This document shows, in pieces, positions 8,701-17,272 of a DNA stretch of 64,000 nt (its first letter is position 1; every line of letters starts with the position of its first letter). The notes below the pieces were generated by a model, which worked only from the letters and a program-made list of their open reading frames with translations, ran no database searches and was not told the DNA's origin. The stretch is taken from assembly GCA_964428355.1 (NCBI GenBank), contig CAYRYU010000019.1, positions 1-64,000 on the forward strand, read 5' to 3'. Source of the stretch: CAYRYU01 sp964428355 (GTDB lineage Bacteria; Muiribacteriota; Ozemobacteria; Ozemobacterales; Ozemobacteraceae). The translations under genes and the position numbers were made by a program.

Positions 8701-9335
8701 ACGAGGGCGACCCTGGACCAGGGAAACGGGATCTCGAACTGGTCCCAGTTCTTCAACCGCCTGACCCGGGAATAGGCGATTCCAACGGGAAGGACGGCTG
8801 CGGCAGATTTCTGGGCAAGCAGAACCGCCCCGGGTTTCGCCACCCGGTATGGCCCACGGGGCCCGTCCACCGCAATGGCAGCCCTGGCTCCGGGTTCCCT
8901 CAAGCCGCGGAGAAGACCCATCAATGCCCTGGCCCCACCCCGGGAGGAAGAACCCCTGATCGTCCGGTAACCCAGGCAGGACATCACCTGGGTCTGGATA
9001 TCTCCGTCCCGGGAGAGGGAGGTGAGAATCCAAATTCCTCGGCCACGGTAGACCCCCAGCGGAATCAGCTGAGACCCATGCCAGAAGACGTAGATGACCG
9101 GCCGTCCACCCGATCCGGCTTTCCGGTCGTTTTCGCGGCCGAAGTGCTCGAGCCTGACAGAGTGCCCGAAAAGCTTCACGAACAAGGCAGCGGCCCTTCC
9201 CTTGATTCTGACCTTCTGCCGGTAACCTGGTTCCTGCCAGCGTTCCTCGTTTTGGGGACCCGGCTCGGGAAGGACGGCGGCACTCCCGGTTTCCGGTTTC
9301 CGGGCACCCCGGGGGGTCTGTTCGTATGGTTCCAC
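8701..9335 (-). CDS. DUF374 / LPLAT-like acyltransferase, 3' end lost in gap
   Basis: The protein has a VFWHGSQLIPL motif (the HX4-5 acyltransferase box variant), SRDGDIQ, RGSSSRGGARAL and a DGPRGP motif. These define the DUF374 group of lysophospholipid-acyltransferase-like proteins found in lipid A and Kdo gene clusters. Its reaction is not established; a role in lipid A or phospholipid acylation is inferred from context. The visible 211 codons lack only the last few tens of residues. The start is GTG 9335 with AAGGAAAG upstream, and it follows the msbA stop by 18 bp. Confidence 0.8.
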
Positions 9336-9353
9336 GTCCGTTTCTTTCCTTCT

Positions 9354-11084
9354 TCAGTTCGCACTCTGGGCGGAAAACTGGGAATGATAAAGATGCGCAT
9401 ACAGACCGTTCTTTTCCAGGAGGTTGGGGTGCGTACCCCATTCTACGATGTTTCCGTTCTGCAACACCACGATCTTATTCGAATTCACCACCGTCGACAA
9501 CCTGTGGGCGATGATGAAGGTGGTGCGGTTGACCATGAGGCGGGCGAGGGACTCCTTGATGAGGTTTTCCGTCTCGCTGTCCAGGGCCGAGGTGGCTTCG
9601 TCGAGAATGAGGATCCTGGGGTCCTTGAGGAAAGCGCGTGCCAGGGCGAGACGCTGTGCCTGCCCCCCCGAAACGTTGACACCCCGCTCCCCGAGAAGGG
9701 TCTTATACCCCTCGGCCTGGGCCATGATGAACTGGTGGGCATTCGCAAGCTTCGCCGCGGTCTCGATCTCCTCGAAGGTGGCATCGAGGCGTCCGAGACG
9801 GATGTTGTCCTCGATCGTCCCGCTGAAGAGGATCGTCTCCTGCGGGACGAGCCCGATGAACCGACGGAGGGAGGCGAAGGAGACATCCCGGATGTCGATG
9901 CCGTCGACCCGGATCTCCCCGGCAAGAACTTCGTAGAACCGCGGAATGAGATTCACGAAGGTCGTCTTTCCCGCCCCCGAAGGGCCGACCAGAGCCACCA
10001 CCTCGCCGGGCTGGACCTTGAGGCCAATGTCGGTGAGTACCATCTCGTTCGAGTTGTAGGAGAAGGAGACCTTGCAGAACTCCACCTCGCCACGGCATGA
10101 TCCCAGGATGACCGCGTTCTCCCTCTCGCGGATGTCGATGGGGGCATCGAGAAGCTCGAACACGCGCTCAGCGGCACCGACCGATTGGGAGATCACGTTG
10201 CTCACCTTGGAGAGGTTCTTGATGGGGGTGAACAGCCCGACCAGGGCGGTGAGGAAGCTGATCAACTGGCCAGCGTCGAGTCTTCCCTGAATGACCTCGT
10301 AACCACCGTACCAGAAAATGATGGAGAGTCCGACCGTGTTGATGAACTCGATGATGGGTGAGGTGGCTGAATTGATCTTGTTCCCCCGCATCGTTTCCTT
10401 GAAATTGTCCTGGTTCGCCTTCTCGAAGTTCCCGGCGGCATAGTTTTCGAGAGTGAAGGATTTGATCACCTTGATTCCCGTAATGTACTCCTGGAGGACG
10501 GTCGCGATGTCACCGATCCGGTTCTGCATGCGGGTCCCGATCTTCTTCATCTTCCTCGAGAATTTGTTTATCAGGGCTCCGATGAAAGGGATGATGATTA
10601 TCGAAATGAAGGCCAGCTTCCAGTGAAGGAAGAAGATGTATCCGCAGAATCCGAAGAAGGCGATCAGGTCGCCCAACAGTCCGGTAGTGCTCGAGAGCAG
10701 GTTCTGGAGAACCAGGACGTCGCTGGTGATCCTCGTGATGATCTGGCCGGTCCGTTGCTTCTCGAAGAACGAGAGGGATAGCCGCATCAGGCGGTCGAAA
10801 CTCTGCGACCGGATGGTCTTGAGGATGTTCTGGGCGACCCAGGTCATCAGATAGCTTTGGATGAAGTTGGCGATGCCCTTGATACCCATCACGATGACGA
10901 GGGAGATCGCAATGAGGTGAAGTGCCTCGAGATCGCGCTTCAGCAGCACATCGTTAACCACGCTCTTGATGATCCAGGCGGGATAGATCGTGCAGACAGC
11001 CATTATCAGGCTGAAGAAGAGGGAAACGAAGAAATGGGGATAATATCCACGGAAGTACTCCCAGAGGCGTGAAACCGTCTTCAT
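9354..11084 (-). CDS. msbA: Lipid A flippase-type ABC exporter
   Basis: This 576-residue half-transporter has an N-terminal six-helix membrane domain followed by a nucleotide-binding domain. Walker A is GPSGAGKTT (367-375), the signature is VSGGQ (471-475), Walker B is ILILDE (491-496) and the H-loop is H527. The architecture and the surrounding lpxB, DUF374 and lpxL genes identify it as MsbA, which moves core-lipid A from the inner to the outer leaflet of the inner membrane using ATP. ATG 11084 overlaps the lpxB stop by 4 bp (ATGA), a sign of translational coupling. A related multidrug exporter cannot be excluded from sequence alone, but the context makes MsbA much more likely. Confidence 0.9.
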   Translation of the reverse strand: MKTVSRLWEYFRGYYPHFFVSLFFSLIMAVCTIYPAWIIKSVVNDVLLKRDLEALHLIAISLVIVMGIKGIANFIQSYLMTWVAQNILKTIRSQSFDRLMRLSLSFFEKQRTGQIITRITSDVLVLQNLLSSTTGLLGDLIAFFGFCGYIFFLHWKLAFISIIIIPFIGALINKFSRKMKKIGTRMQNRIGDIATVLQEYITGIKVIKSFTLENYAAGNFEKANQDNFKETMRGNKINSATSPIIEFINTVGLSIIFWYGGYEVIQGRLDAGQLISFLTALVGLFTPIKNLSKVSNVISQSVGAAERVFELLDAPIDIRERENAVILGSCRGEVEFCKVSFSYNSNEMVLTDIGLKVQPGEVVALVGPSGAGKTTFVNLIPRFYEVLAGEIRVDGIDIRDVSFASLRRFIGLVPQETILFSGTIEDNIRLGRLDATFEEIETAAKLANAHQFIMAQAEGYKTLLGERGVNVSGGQAQRLALARAFLKDPRILILDEATSALDSETENLIKESLARLMVNRTTFIIAHRLSTVVNSNKIVVLQNGNIVEWGTHPNLLEKNGLYAHLYHSQFSAQSAN

Positions 11085-12250
11085 CGTCCTCCGATCACCT
11101 CCAACCTCTTCAGCAGGTGCTCCGCCACCCGGCGACTGGCACCCTTCTCACCGAGAATGGACCGCACCTCGCCGAGGTCCTCGCGGATCTTCCGCCGCCT
11201 GGAGGGATCCTCGAGGATCGAGAGGGCTTCCCGGGCGACAGCCTCGGGATGGAACTGCCACCTGATGAACTCGGGGACGACCTGGCGGCCAGCAACCACA
11301 TTGGGAAGTCCGATGTGGGGGGCCTGGATGAGGAACTTGGAAAGGATCGAGGTGAACCAGTTCGTCTGGTACACTATGATCATCGGAGTTCCGATGATGG
11401 CGGTCTCGAGAGTTGCGGTCCCCGATGCGACGAGGGCGAGGTCGGAGATGTCCATCGCCTCGTAGGTTTTTCCACGGAGCACGGTCAGAGGAAGCTTGCA
11501 ACTCTCCAGGTAGGGACGAAGAAGGGAATCCGGGATGGTACCTGCGACGGGGAGAAGGAAACGGGTCCCCGGCTCTTTCCGCAGGATGATCTCGGCGGTG
11601 GCCAGCAGTGGGGGAAGAATGTAGTAGATCTCCTGTTCACGGCTTCCCGGAAGGAGGCTCACAACGGGGCCGGCCCCGACTCCCAGGTCGCGACGGAAGT
11701 CGGCAGGCGGAGTCCGGCTTTCCGAGACCCCGATGAGGGGGTGCCCGAACCAGTTGACCTCGGCTCCCGCCTTTCGCCAGATGTCGACCTCGAAGGGGAA
11801 TACGACCACGGCTTCGTTGATAACCTTGGTGATCTTCTTCACGCGGCTGGCATGCCAGGCCCAGACCTGGGGACAGATGTAGTAGACGACGTGGATCCCG
11901 TGCCCGCGGGCCACCTCGGCAAGACGGACGTTGAACCCGGGATAGTCGATGAGAACGAGCATGTCAGGCGGATTGGCGATGATATGGTTCTTGACGTCGT
12001 TGAAGATCGACCAGAGGTGCCGGAGGTTCTTCAGAACCTCGACGAAACCGATCACGGCCAGCTCGTCGATGCTGTGGAGGCATTCGAGGCCCGCCTTTTT
12101 CATGAGAGGACCGCCGATCCCCTCGGCTTTCAGGTCGGGGCGGAGCTGTTTCAGGTGGGAGAGTACCAACGACCCCTGCAAGTCGCCACTGTGTTCACCC
12201 GCAACGAAAAAGATCCGTCGCGGAATGGCCTGCGTCGTTCCCCGGTTCAT
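11081..12250 (-). CDS. lpxB: Lipid-A-disaccharide synthase
   Basis: LpxB (GT19) condenses UDP-2,3-diacylglucosamine with lipid X to the tetraacyl disaccharide. The 389-residue protein has the canonical motifs in order: AGEHSGD near the N-terminus, LIDYPGFN, CPQVWAWHASRV, FPFEVDIW, FGHPLIGV, LLPGSREQE, ASGTATLETA. The start ATG 12250 overlaps the stop of the upstream ICMT-like gene by 4 bp. An open extension to 12385 lies inside that gene. It provides the disaccharide step that follows LpxI in the same transcript, and its product is then flipped by the adjacent msbA. This is the orthodox copy; the one at 7647-8600 is divergent. Confidence 0.94.
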   Translation of the reverse strand: MNRGTTQAIPRRIFFVAGEHSGDLQGSLVLSHLKQLRPDLKAEGIGGPLMKKAGLECLHSIDELAVIGFVEVLKNLRHLWSIFNDVKNHIIANPPDMLVLIDYPGFNVRLAEVARGHGIHVVYYICPQVWAWHASRVKKITKVINEAVVVFPFEVDIWRKAGAEVNWFGHPLIGVSESRTPPADFRRDLGVGAGPVVSLLPGSREQEIYYILPPLLATAEIILRKEPGTRFLLPVAGTIPDSLLRPYLESCKLPLTVLRGKTYEAMDISDLALVASGTATLETAIIGTPMIIVYQTNWFTSILSKFLIQAPHIGLPNVVAGRQVVPEFIRWQFHPEAVAREALSILEDPSRRRKIREDLGEVRSILGEKGASRRVAEHLLKRLEVIGGR

Positions 12251-12849
12251 GCCACCCGCCCTTCGGTAGCCGATCCCCGGCCCCATTGGAGGAGGCTGAG
12301 AAACCCGAGTATTGCCCCGGTGGAAGAGAAAGTCTTGAACTCCGACCGAACCGCTTCTGCCCAGGAAAAAGCGGGAGCCTCCCACAAACCGTGACCGATG
12401 CTCCTTGGTATGAAGGGGGCCACTTCCGCGGAATAGGAAGCGAACCCGTCAGGGAACTTCCGGGCGAGGAATTCCTCCTCGTAGGTGATGATCGCGGCAA
12501 ACTCGAGGGCGTAGAAAAGCATGCCCAGCACTGCGAAGATGGAGTTACCTCCAATGATCAGGATTCCAGCGACCTTGAGGGTGTTGGCGAGGTAGAGCGG
12601 ATTCCTGCAGAGGGCGTAGGGGCCGGTCGTGATGAGACGGTCCGCGCAGATTTCCCTTGTACGTGTGGTGGGACCTATGTGGGTCAGCGCCCAGAGCCGG
12701 AACAGCTCACCAGCGAGAATGAGGGGAAGCCCCAAAATCCATCCGATGAAGCGGGGTCGGGCGAGCCAGCCGAGAAGCAGGACCAGGGGAACCGGCAGGA
12801 GATCCCTCCGCCGGAACATGAAAGCACCCAGGGAATGAAACGTTTTCAC
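12247..12849 (-). CDS. Isoprenylcysteine carboxyl methyltransferase-like membrane protein
   Basis: About 200 residues with three to four transmembrane helices and the RLITTGPYALCRNPLYLAN motif. This is the S-adenosylmethionine-binding signature of the ICMT/phospholipid methyltransferase superfamily, followed by a YEEEFL motif and a short C-terminal tail. In bacteria such proteins methylate unknown, probably lipid, substrates. Start GTG 12849 is chosen because LGAFMFRRRD continues family similarity upstream of ATG 12819; neither has a strong Shine-Dalgarno site. It overlaps lpxB by 4 bp, so a role in envelope lipid modification is a fair inference. A longer open frame to 12948 overlaps the Gfo/Idh gene. 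Confidence 0.75.
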   Translation of the reverse strand: MKTFHSLGAFMFRRRDLLPVPLVLLLGWLARPRFIGWILGLPLILAGELFRLWALTHIGPTTRTREICADRLITTGPYALCRNPLYLANTLKVAGILIIGGNSIFAVLGMLFYALEFAAIITYEEEFLARKFPDGFASYSAEVAPFIPRSIGHGLWEAPAFSWAEAVRSEFKTFSSTGAILGFLSLLQWGRGSATEGRVA

Positions 12850-12886
12850 ATGCTGCAGTTGCAAGAGTGCGTCCCCGGAAAAAGCC

Positions 12887-13825
12887 TCACGCTTTTGCCC
12901 AGCCGGAGTTGATGCTCGCGAGTATCTCGAGGGCGACTTCAAGGGCATTCTTCCCGTCCTCGATCGTTACAAGGGGCTTCTTGTGCTCGCGGAGGCATTG
13001 TATGAAGTGTTCCAGCTCGAGCCGGAGGGGCTCGACCTTGTGTACCTCGAGTTCCTTCTTCTCGATGGTCTGTTCCTTCGATTTCTTCCTGAGAGTTATC
13101 GCCTGGTTGGCGTAATCGAGGGAACAGTACTTGTCGAATTCGAATATCCTCAGCTTCCGGATCACCTCGTCGCTGATGCGTGAAGCGGTCAGGTTGGCAA
13201 TGCACCCGTTCTCGAAGACGATGTGGGCATTCGCGATGTCCTCGTTTTCAGTCAGAACTGGGATCCCAACGGCGTCGATCCGCGAGATTTTCGACCGTAC
13301 CAGAGAAAGCACGATATCGATATCGTGGATCATGAGGTCCTGGACGACTCCGACATCGGAAATCCGCTTCGAGAAGGGCCCCATCCGCTGGCACTCGATG
13401 AACCGGGGGGCTTCGCAAAGAGACTGCAGCTTTATTATCGCCGCGTTGAACCGCTCCACATGTCCGACCTGGAGGGTGAGCTTTTTCTCCGTGGCTATGC
13501 GGAGAAGGTCGCTCGCCTCGTCCAGTGTCTTGGTGATGGGCTTCTCCACGAAGGTGTGGACGCCCCGTTCAAGGAAGAATTTCGCGACCTTGTGGTGAAG
13601 GAACGTGGGAACGACGATCGTGACCGCGTCAACCATCCCGTCAAGGGCCTGGAAATCCTGGTGGAAGGGAACGTTGAATTTCGCCGCGATCTCCTTCCCA
13701 ACCGTCTCGTTAACATCCACTATCCCGACGAGGTGCGCACCGGCCATCTCCGCAAGGATCCGGGCATGGTGTTTTCCGAGGTGACCTACCCCAACGACTC
13801 CGACCTTCACTTTTCCTTCAGACAT
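12887..13825 (-). CDS. Gfo/Idh/MocA family NAD(P)-dependent sugar oxidoreductase
   Basis: This 312-residue protein has an N-terminal Rossmann fold with GVVGVGHLGKHHARI as the dinucleotide-binding turn. The catalytic EKP motif follows at about residue 95, then GHVERFNAA and the HDIDIVL motif, where the first His/Asp are family active-site residues. Gfo/Idh enzymes oxidise or epimerise nucleotide sugars. A homologue placed between lpxI and lpxB suggests action on a UDP-GlcNAc-derived intermediate, as GnnA does in making 2,3-diamino lipid A. No GnnB-like aminotransferase is seen in this window, so that is inference only. ATG 13825 has GGAG six bases upstream. Confidence 0.85.
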   Translation of the reverse strand: MSEGKVKVGVVGVGHLGKHHARILAEMAGAHLVGIVDVNETVGKEIAAKFNVPFHQDFQALDGMVDAVTIVVPTFLHHKVAKFFLERGVHTFVEKPITKTLDEASDLLRIATEKKLTLQVGHVERFNAAIIKLQSLCEAPRFIECQRMGPFSKRISDVGVVQDLMIHDIDIVLSLVRSKISRIDAVGIPVLTENEDIANAHIVFENGCIANLTASRISDEVIRKLRIFEFDKYCSLDYANQAITLRKKSKEQTIEKKELEVHKVEPLRLELEHFIQCLREHKKPLVTIEDGKNALEVALEILASINSGWAKA

Positions 13826-13918
13826 TTTCAACTCCAGCGATTTCTCCCGCGAGGGGTGGATCTTCGCGATTACCCGCTCCGGGCCGACGGCCGACACCCG
13901 GATCAGACGGCACCAGGG

Positions 13919-14719
13919 TCACAGAACGACGATTGCCAGATCGGCACCGTCAGCCATGGCGATCAGTTCGGCCCGGTCGAGAAGGAGGGTTTTCTTCTCC
14001 TCGAAAGCCAGGCAACGGGCGTTGACCTGCAGGAGGGTCCTGATGGTGTCCAGCCCGACGACGGGAAGATCGAAACGCATGTCCTGTTGGGGTCGGGCGA
14101 CCTTGACCACCGTCACCTGACCGTTCCCGAGCCGACCCCCCCTGAGGATCGTCTCGTCGGTCCCCTCGATGGCCTCCACGGCGAGGATGGCCCTGTTCTT
14201 CACCACGACGGTCTGACCGATGTCCATTCCCGCGATGCTCTTCGCGATATCATGTCCATACTGGATGTCGAGCCACTCCTCCTTCGAAGGTTCGCGCCGG
14301 GTAAGCGTCCCTTTCTGGGGAAGCAGGGAAGACAGGAAGGTGGTCGAATCGCAGACGTGGATCCCTTCGGAAATGAATTCGTCGGCGAGAGCCTTCAAAA
14401 GAGCATCATCGTTTCGAATTGGGGTCTTTTCGAAAACCCGCTTCAGCCTGGCATCAGGTTTGAGGTGGTTGAACATCCTGGTCTTGGTGATCTTACCGGC
14501 CATGACGATCCTGTCGATCCGCAGGTTCAGGAAGGTGTCGATCATGGACTGCAGCTCGCCCACGTGAAACCAATGGAGTTCCTCGACAAGTTTCTCCAGG
14601 TCCGGGGAGGTTTCTTCCCGGATCGCGACCGCAACAACCTGATTCCCGCCCTGCCTTGCCGACTCGGCGAAGTACAGGGGGAACCGCCCATTTCCGGCGA
14701 TCAATCCAATACGTGACAC
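13919..14719 (-). CDS. lpxI: UDP-2,3-diacylglucosamine pyrophosphatase, LpxI type
   Basis: LpxI (DUF1009) hydrolyses UDP-2,3-diacylglucosamine to lipid X and UMP, replacing LpxH in many lineages. The 266-residue protein carries the family landmarks: AGNGRFP at the N-terminus, a GKITKTRMF segment, RNDDALLKALA, and the C-terminal domain with RGGRLGNGQVTVVKVARPQQDMRFDLP split by a GLDTI segment. The start is GTG 14719 with AGGAAG five bases upstream. It leads directly to the Gfo/Idh gene and then lpxB, giving consecutive pathway steps in one transcript. No lpxH is seen here. Confidence 0.95.
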   Translation of the reverse strand: MSRIGLIAGNGRFPLYFAESARQGGNQVVAVAIREETSPDLEKLVEELHWFHVGELQSMIDTFLNLRIDRIVMAGKITKTRMFNHLKPDARLKRVFEKTPIRNDDALLKALADEFISEGIHVCDSTTFLSSLLPQKGTLTRREPSKEEWLDIQYGHDIAKSIAGMDIGQTVVVKNRAILAVEAIEGTDETILRGGRLGNGQVTVVKVARPQQDMRFDLPVVGLDTIRTLLQVNARCLAFEEKKTLLLDRAELIAMADGADLAIVVL

Positions 14720-14792
14720 GATTCTTCCTCGCTTCTCCCGGGCCGAACGAAAGGCACGGGAATGTTAGACCGGGCAAAGATTATAACACGTT

Positions 14793-15968
14793 TCATTCCT
14801 GTTGGGGTACGGAAGGTTCTCCGGGATCCTCCGGTGGGGTTCCGGTATCCTCCACAGGGGTTTCTGCAGGCGGATTGGAGGGAAGCTCCTGGGTGGTGTC
14901 CCCAGGGGTTTCACCGGAAACCGGGGTTTCCTCATCATCGGTTTCTTCGGGTGGAACGGGCGCGGCAACAGGGGACCGGGGAACCTTCGGGGAAACCGCC
15001 TGGGGAGACGCTTGGGGAGCCGGAGAGGGACCCGGCCCTTTTCGTTTCTCCTGGTTCTTGCCCCCGACCTGCCCCTGGTTATGTGGAATCGTCAGGACGC
15101 TGAGGTCTGGTTCCGCCTGCCCGGGTTCCTGGATCCACCAGAGGTTCTTCCCGGTGACGGGATCTTTGCGACCCTTGATGAACTCGAGCTTCTGGACGAG
15201 CTTCCGTCGATCGAAAAAACCGATCAGGATCTTCTGCGTGATGTAATTCAGGTCGAATACCTTCGCCTTTTCCCCGGCCACGCAGATATCCGCGCCGATC
15301 TTGGGGAACTTCCCGTGGAAGGATGCGTAATAGGAGTATTCGTGCCCGAGGCAGCAGAGCAGCCGGTTGCAGATCCCGGACAGTTTGGTGGGGTTGAGGC
15401 TCAGGTTCTGGTCCTTGGCCATCTTGGTGGAAACCTGTGCGAACCCGACCATGAACTGGGCGCAGCAGACTTCCTTCCCGCAGCAGCCGATCCCTCCGAG
15501 GAGTTTGGCTTCATCCCGGACCCCGATCTGGCGAAGCTCGATACGCGTCTTGAAGGCGGTAGCGAGGCTCTTGAGTAGGTCACGGAAATCGACCTTGGTA
15601 TCGGACTTGTAATAGAAAATGATACGGCTCTGGTCGAAGAGAAGCTCCGCCTTCAGCATCTTCATCTTGAGCTTGTGTTCGGTGACGATCGCTTTCGATT
15701 TGGCGAACGCCTCCCGCTCACGGATCTTCAGGTCGGCGACCTTCTTTCGGTCATCCTCGTGGAGGGGGCGGAGGACCTCCCGGACGAAGGGTTCCTCGGG
15801 AGCCTGGGGCTGGAAGGACTCGGGCATCACCCTCAGAAGCCTGGCAAGCTCCGTCCCGTGCTGGGTACGCACCAGGAACTCGGACCCGCCGTCGATCATG
15901 GAATCGGGGAGCGGGACATAATGGATGACGGGGAGCTTCCTCAGACGGAGGGCGACGATCTGGTTCAA
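14793..15968 (-). CDS. ricT: PSP1-domain regulatory iron-sulfur complex protein RicT with Pro-rich tail
   Basis: The PSP1 domain protein corresponds to RicT/YaaT of Bacillus, part of the RicAFT complex that binds [4Fe-4S] and acts with RNase Y in mRNA processing. Conserved cysteines are seen as GGIGCCGKEVCCAQF and CNRLLCCLGHEY in the middle of the protein. The start is set at TTG 15968: a perfect GGAGGT lies eight bases upstream and the TTG overlaps the holB stop (TTGA). The open frame runs on to 17165 but there it is antisense-like noise inside holB. About 100 C-terminal residues are Pro/Glu/Thr-rich and not part of the family. The holB-ricT order is conserved in Firmicutes. Confidence 0.9.
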   Translation of the reverse strand: MNQIVALRLRKLPVIHYVPLPDSMIDGGSEFLVRTQHGTELARLLRVMPESFQPQAPEEPFVREVLRPLHEDDRKKVADLKIREREAFAKSKAIVTEHKLKMKMLKAELLFDQSRIIFYYKSDTKVDFRDLLKSLATAFKTRIELRQIGVRDEAKLLGGIGCCGKEVCCAQFMVGFAQVSTKMAKDQNLSLNPTKLSGICNRLLCCLGHEYSYYASFHGKFPKIGADICVAGEKAKVFDLNYITQKILIGFFDRRKLVQKLEFIKGRKDPVTGKNLWWIQEPGQAEPDLSVLTIPHNQGQVGGKNQEKRKGPGPSPAPQASPQAVSPKVPRSPVAAPVPPEETDDEETPVSGETPGDTTQELPSNPPAETPVEDTGTPPEDPGEPSVPQQE

Positions 15969-17272
15969 GGGTTGGAACCTCCGATGTTCATCAAGACGCT
16001 TTCGAGAACCAGGGTGGGCTGGACATTCCTGCGAAGGAGCTCCATGCCCCGAACGACGGTCTCGATCATGTTCCGTATACGGGCAAGGCCTCTGACCCCG
16101 GTGATCGTCATGATATCCTCTTTGCGGTCGGCGTTCAACAGCAAAGTTTCGTTTCCCGAAACCCCAAAGGCCAGGGAATCGTGGAACCAGTTGAGAAGGG
16201 AATCCAGAAACTCCTGGATCTCGGCCAGGCCGATCTTTCCGATGGCCGCAAGAAGCTGCTTTTCGAGGTCCTTCACGAGGGAGCCCTCGTAAGCCTGCTT
16301 CTGTTGCTTGACCAGCCCTTCGACGTGCCCCTTCAGGATGGCTTGCAGGGACTTTGTCGAGGAGATCATGAGGTCCGAGAACATGAGGGGGAATGACTGG
16401 GGAAGTCCTGCGCTCATCAAGAGCCCGCGCGCGCAGCATTTTCTGGATACCAGAAGGGGGATGTGAAAAAACGAGTCGGGCTCTTCCAGCTTCCGCAGAG
16501 CTTCTTCGAGAGACTCGCTTTCGGGAATGAGTGACTGGATGTGGAGCCCAAGTCCGACGATCGCCTGGAGGTAGTCCTGGTGAGACTGAACGAGCGGAAG
16601 GGGCATTGGCGGGAATCCCCCTTCCCGGGCCAATCGCAAAGCCCGGCCGAAGTATCCTTCCGAAAGGGAATACGATTGCATCGCAGCTTCGGAAGAAAGG
16701 CCGAAAGCCCGTGAAAGGTGGTCGCGCGCAGCCTGGTGGGAAGGGGTGCAGCACCGGAGAATCTCGCTCCGACTCGAAATGGTCGGAAGCACACCTTCCG
16801 GGTTTTCGGCAAGGAGCAGGAAGACCACCCTTTCGGGAGCCTCCTCGAGAATCTTCAGAAGGCAGTTCGAGGAATACTCGTTCAACCGGTCCGCAGGGTC
16901 GATCAGGAATATCCGCCATTTTCCCATGAAGGGATGGAGGACCGCCAGTTCCTGGAGTTTCCGGACCTGGTCGATCTTGATATCCTGTCCGAGCGGGGAG
17001 ATGGTCGAAACGTCGGGATGGTTCCCGTTCGCGATCCGTTTGCATGACAGGCACCTTCCGCAAGCCTCGGGGAAACCCGGAACGGCCATCTCGGGTTGGA
17101 GGCACTGAAGGGCGGCGGCGAAGGCCCCCGCAAGCATGTTCTTCCCCACCGACCGTTTCCCGCAAAGGAGGTAGGTCTGGCGGATCCTGCCGCGCCCCAG
17201 GGACCCGGAAAGATGGCGCGCCACATCCTCCTGGAGAAGGATGTCGGAAAACCTAACGCTTGTCGCCCGCAT
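15965..17272 (-). CDS. holB: DNA polymerase III delta' subunit-like clamp-loader protein
   Basis: This 435-residue AAA+ protein belongs to the clamp-loader family. A P-loop-like GKRSVGKN occurs at 38-45, where the usual Ser/Thr after GK is Asn; delta' subunits are known not to hydrolyse ATP. A zinc module follows (C57, C71, C74, C77 with HPD after it). ISSRSE stands in place of the SRC finger, and the C-terminal collar domain is helical. It loads the sliding clamp as part of the replicase. ATG 17272 overlaps the upstream wecA-like gene by 20 bp and its stop is coupled to ricT. It is an unusual passenger among envelope genes. Confidence 0.87.
   Translation of the reverse strand: MRATSVRFSDILLQEDVARHLSGSLGRGRIRQTYLLCGKRSVGKNMLAGAFAAALQCLQPEMAVPGFPEACGRCLSCKRIANGNHPDVSTISPLGQDIKIDQVRKLQELAVLHPFMGKWRIFLIDPADRLNEYSSNCLLKILEEAPERVVFLLLAENPEGVLPTISSRSEILRCCTPSHQAARDHLSRAFGLSSEAAMQSYSLSEGYFGRALRLAREGGFPPMPLPLVQSHQDYLQAIVGLGLHIQSLIPESESLEEALRKLEEPDSFFHIPLLVSRKCCARGLLMSAGLPQSFPLMFSDLMISSTKSLQAILKGHVEGLVKQQKQAYEGSLVKDLEKQLLAAIGKIGLAEIQEFLDSLLNWFHDSLAFGVSGNETLLLNADRKEDIMTITGVRGLARIRNMIETVVRGMELLRRNVQPTLVLESVLMNIGGSNP

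Noticed and set aside
7647..9335. An apparent fusion of a DUF374 acyltransferase and an LpxB-like enzyme
   Set aside because: The two halves are joined only through 100 N that happen to keep the frame. Both proteins lack expected sequence at the junction, so they are two genes.
8322..10100. A 592-codon plus-strand frame crossing the N-run, opposite lpxB-like, DUF374 and msbA
   Set aside because: Antisense to recognised genes and held open partly by N. No family features.
13223..14716. A 497-codon open frame on the plus strand opposite the Gfo/Idh and lpxI genes
   Set aside because: It is antisense to two clear genes, has Asp/Gly/Arg/His-rich composition typical of antisense frames in GC-rich DNA, and no motif.
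14793..17165. A 790-codon frame for RicT
   Set aside because: The part above 15968 is antiframe within holB. The perfect GGAGGT and TTG at 15968 define the real start.
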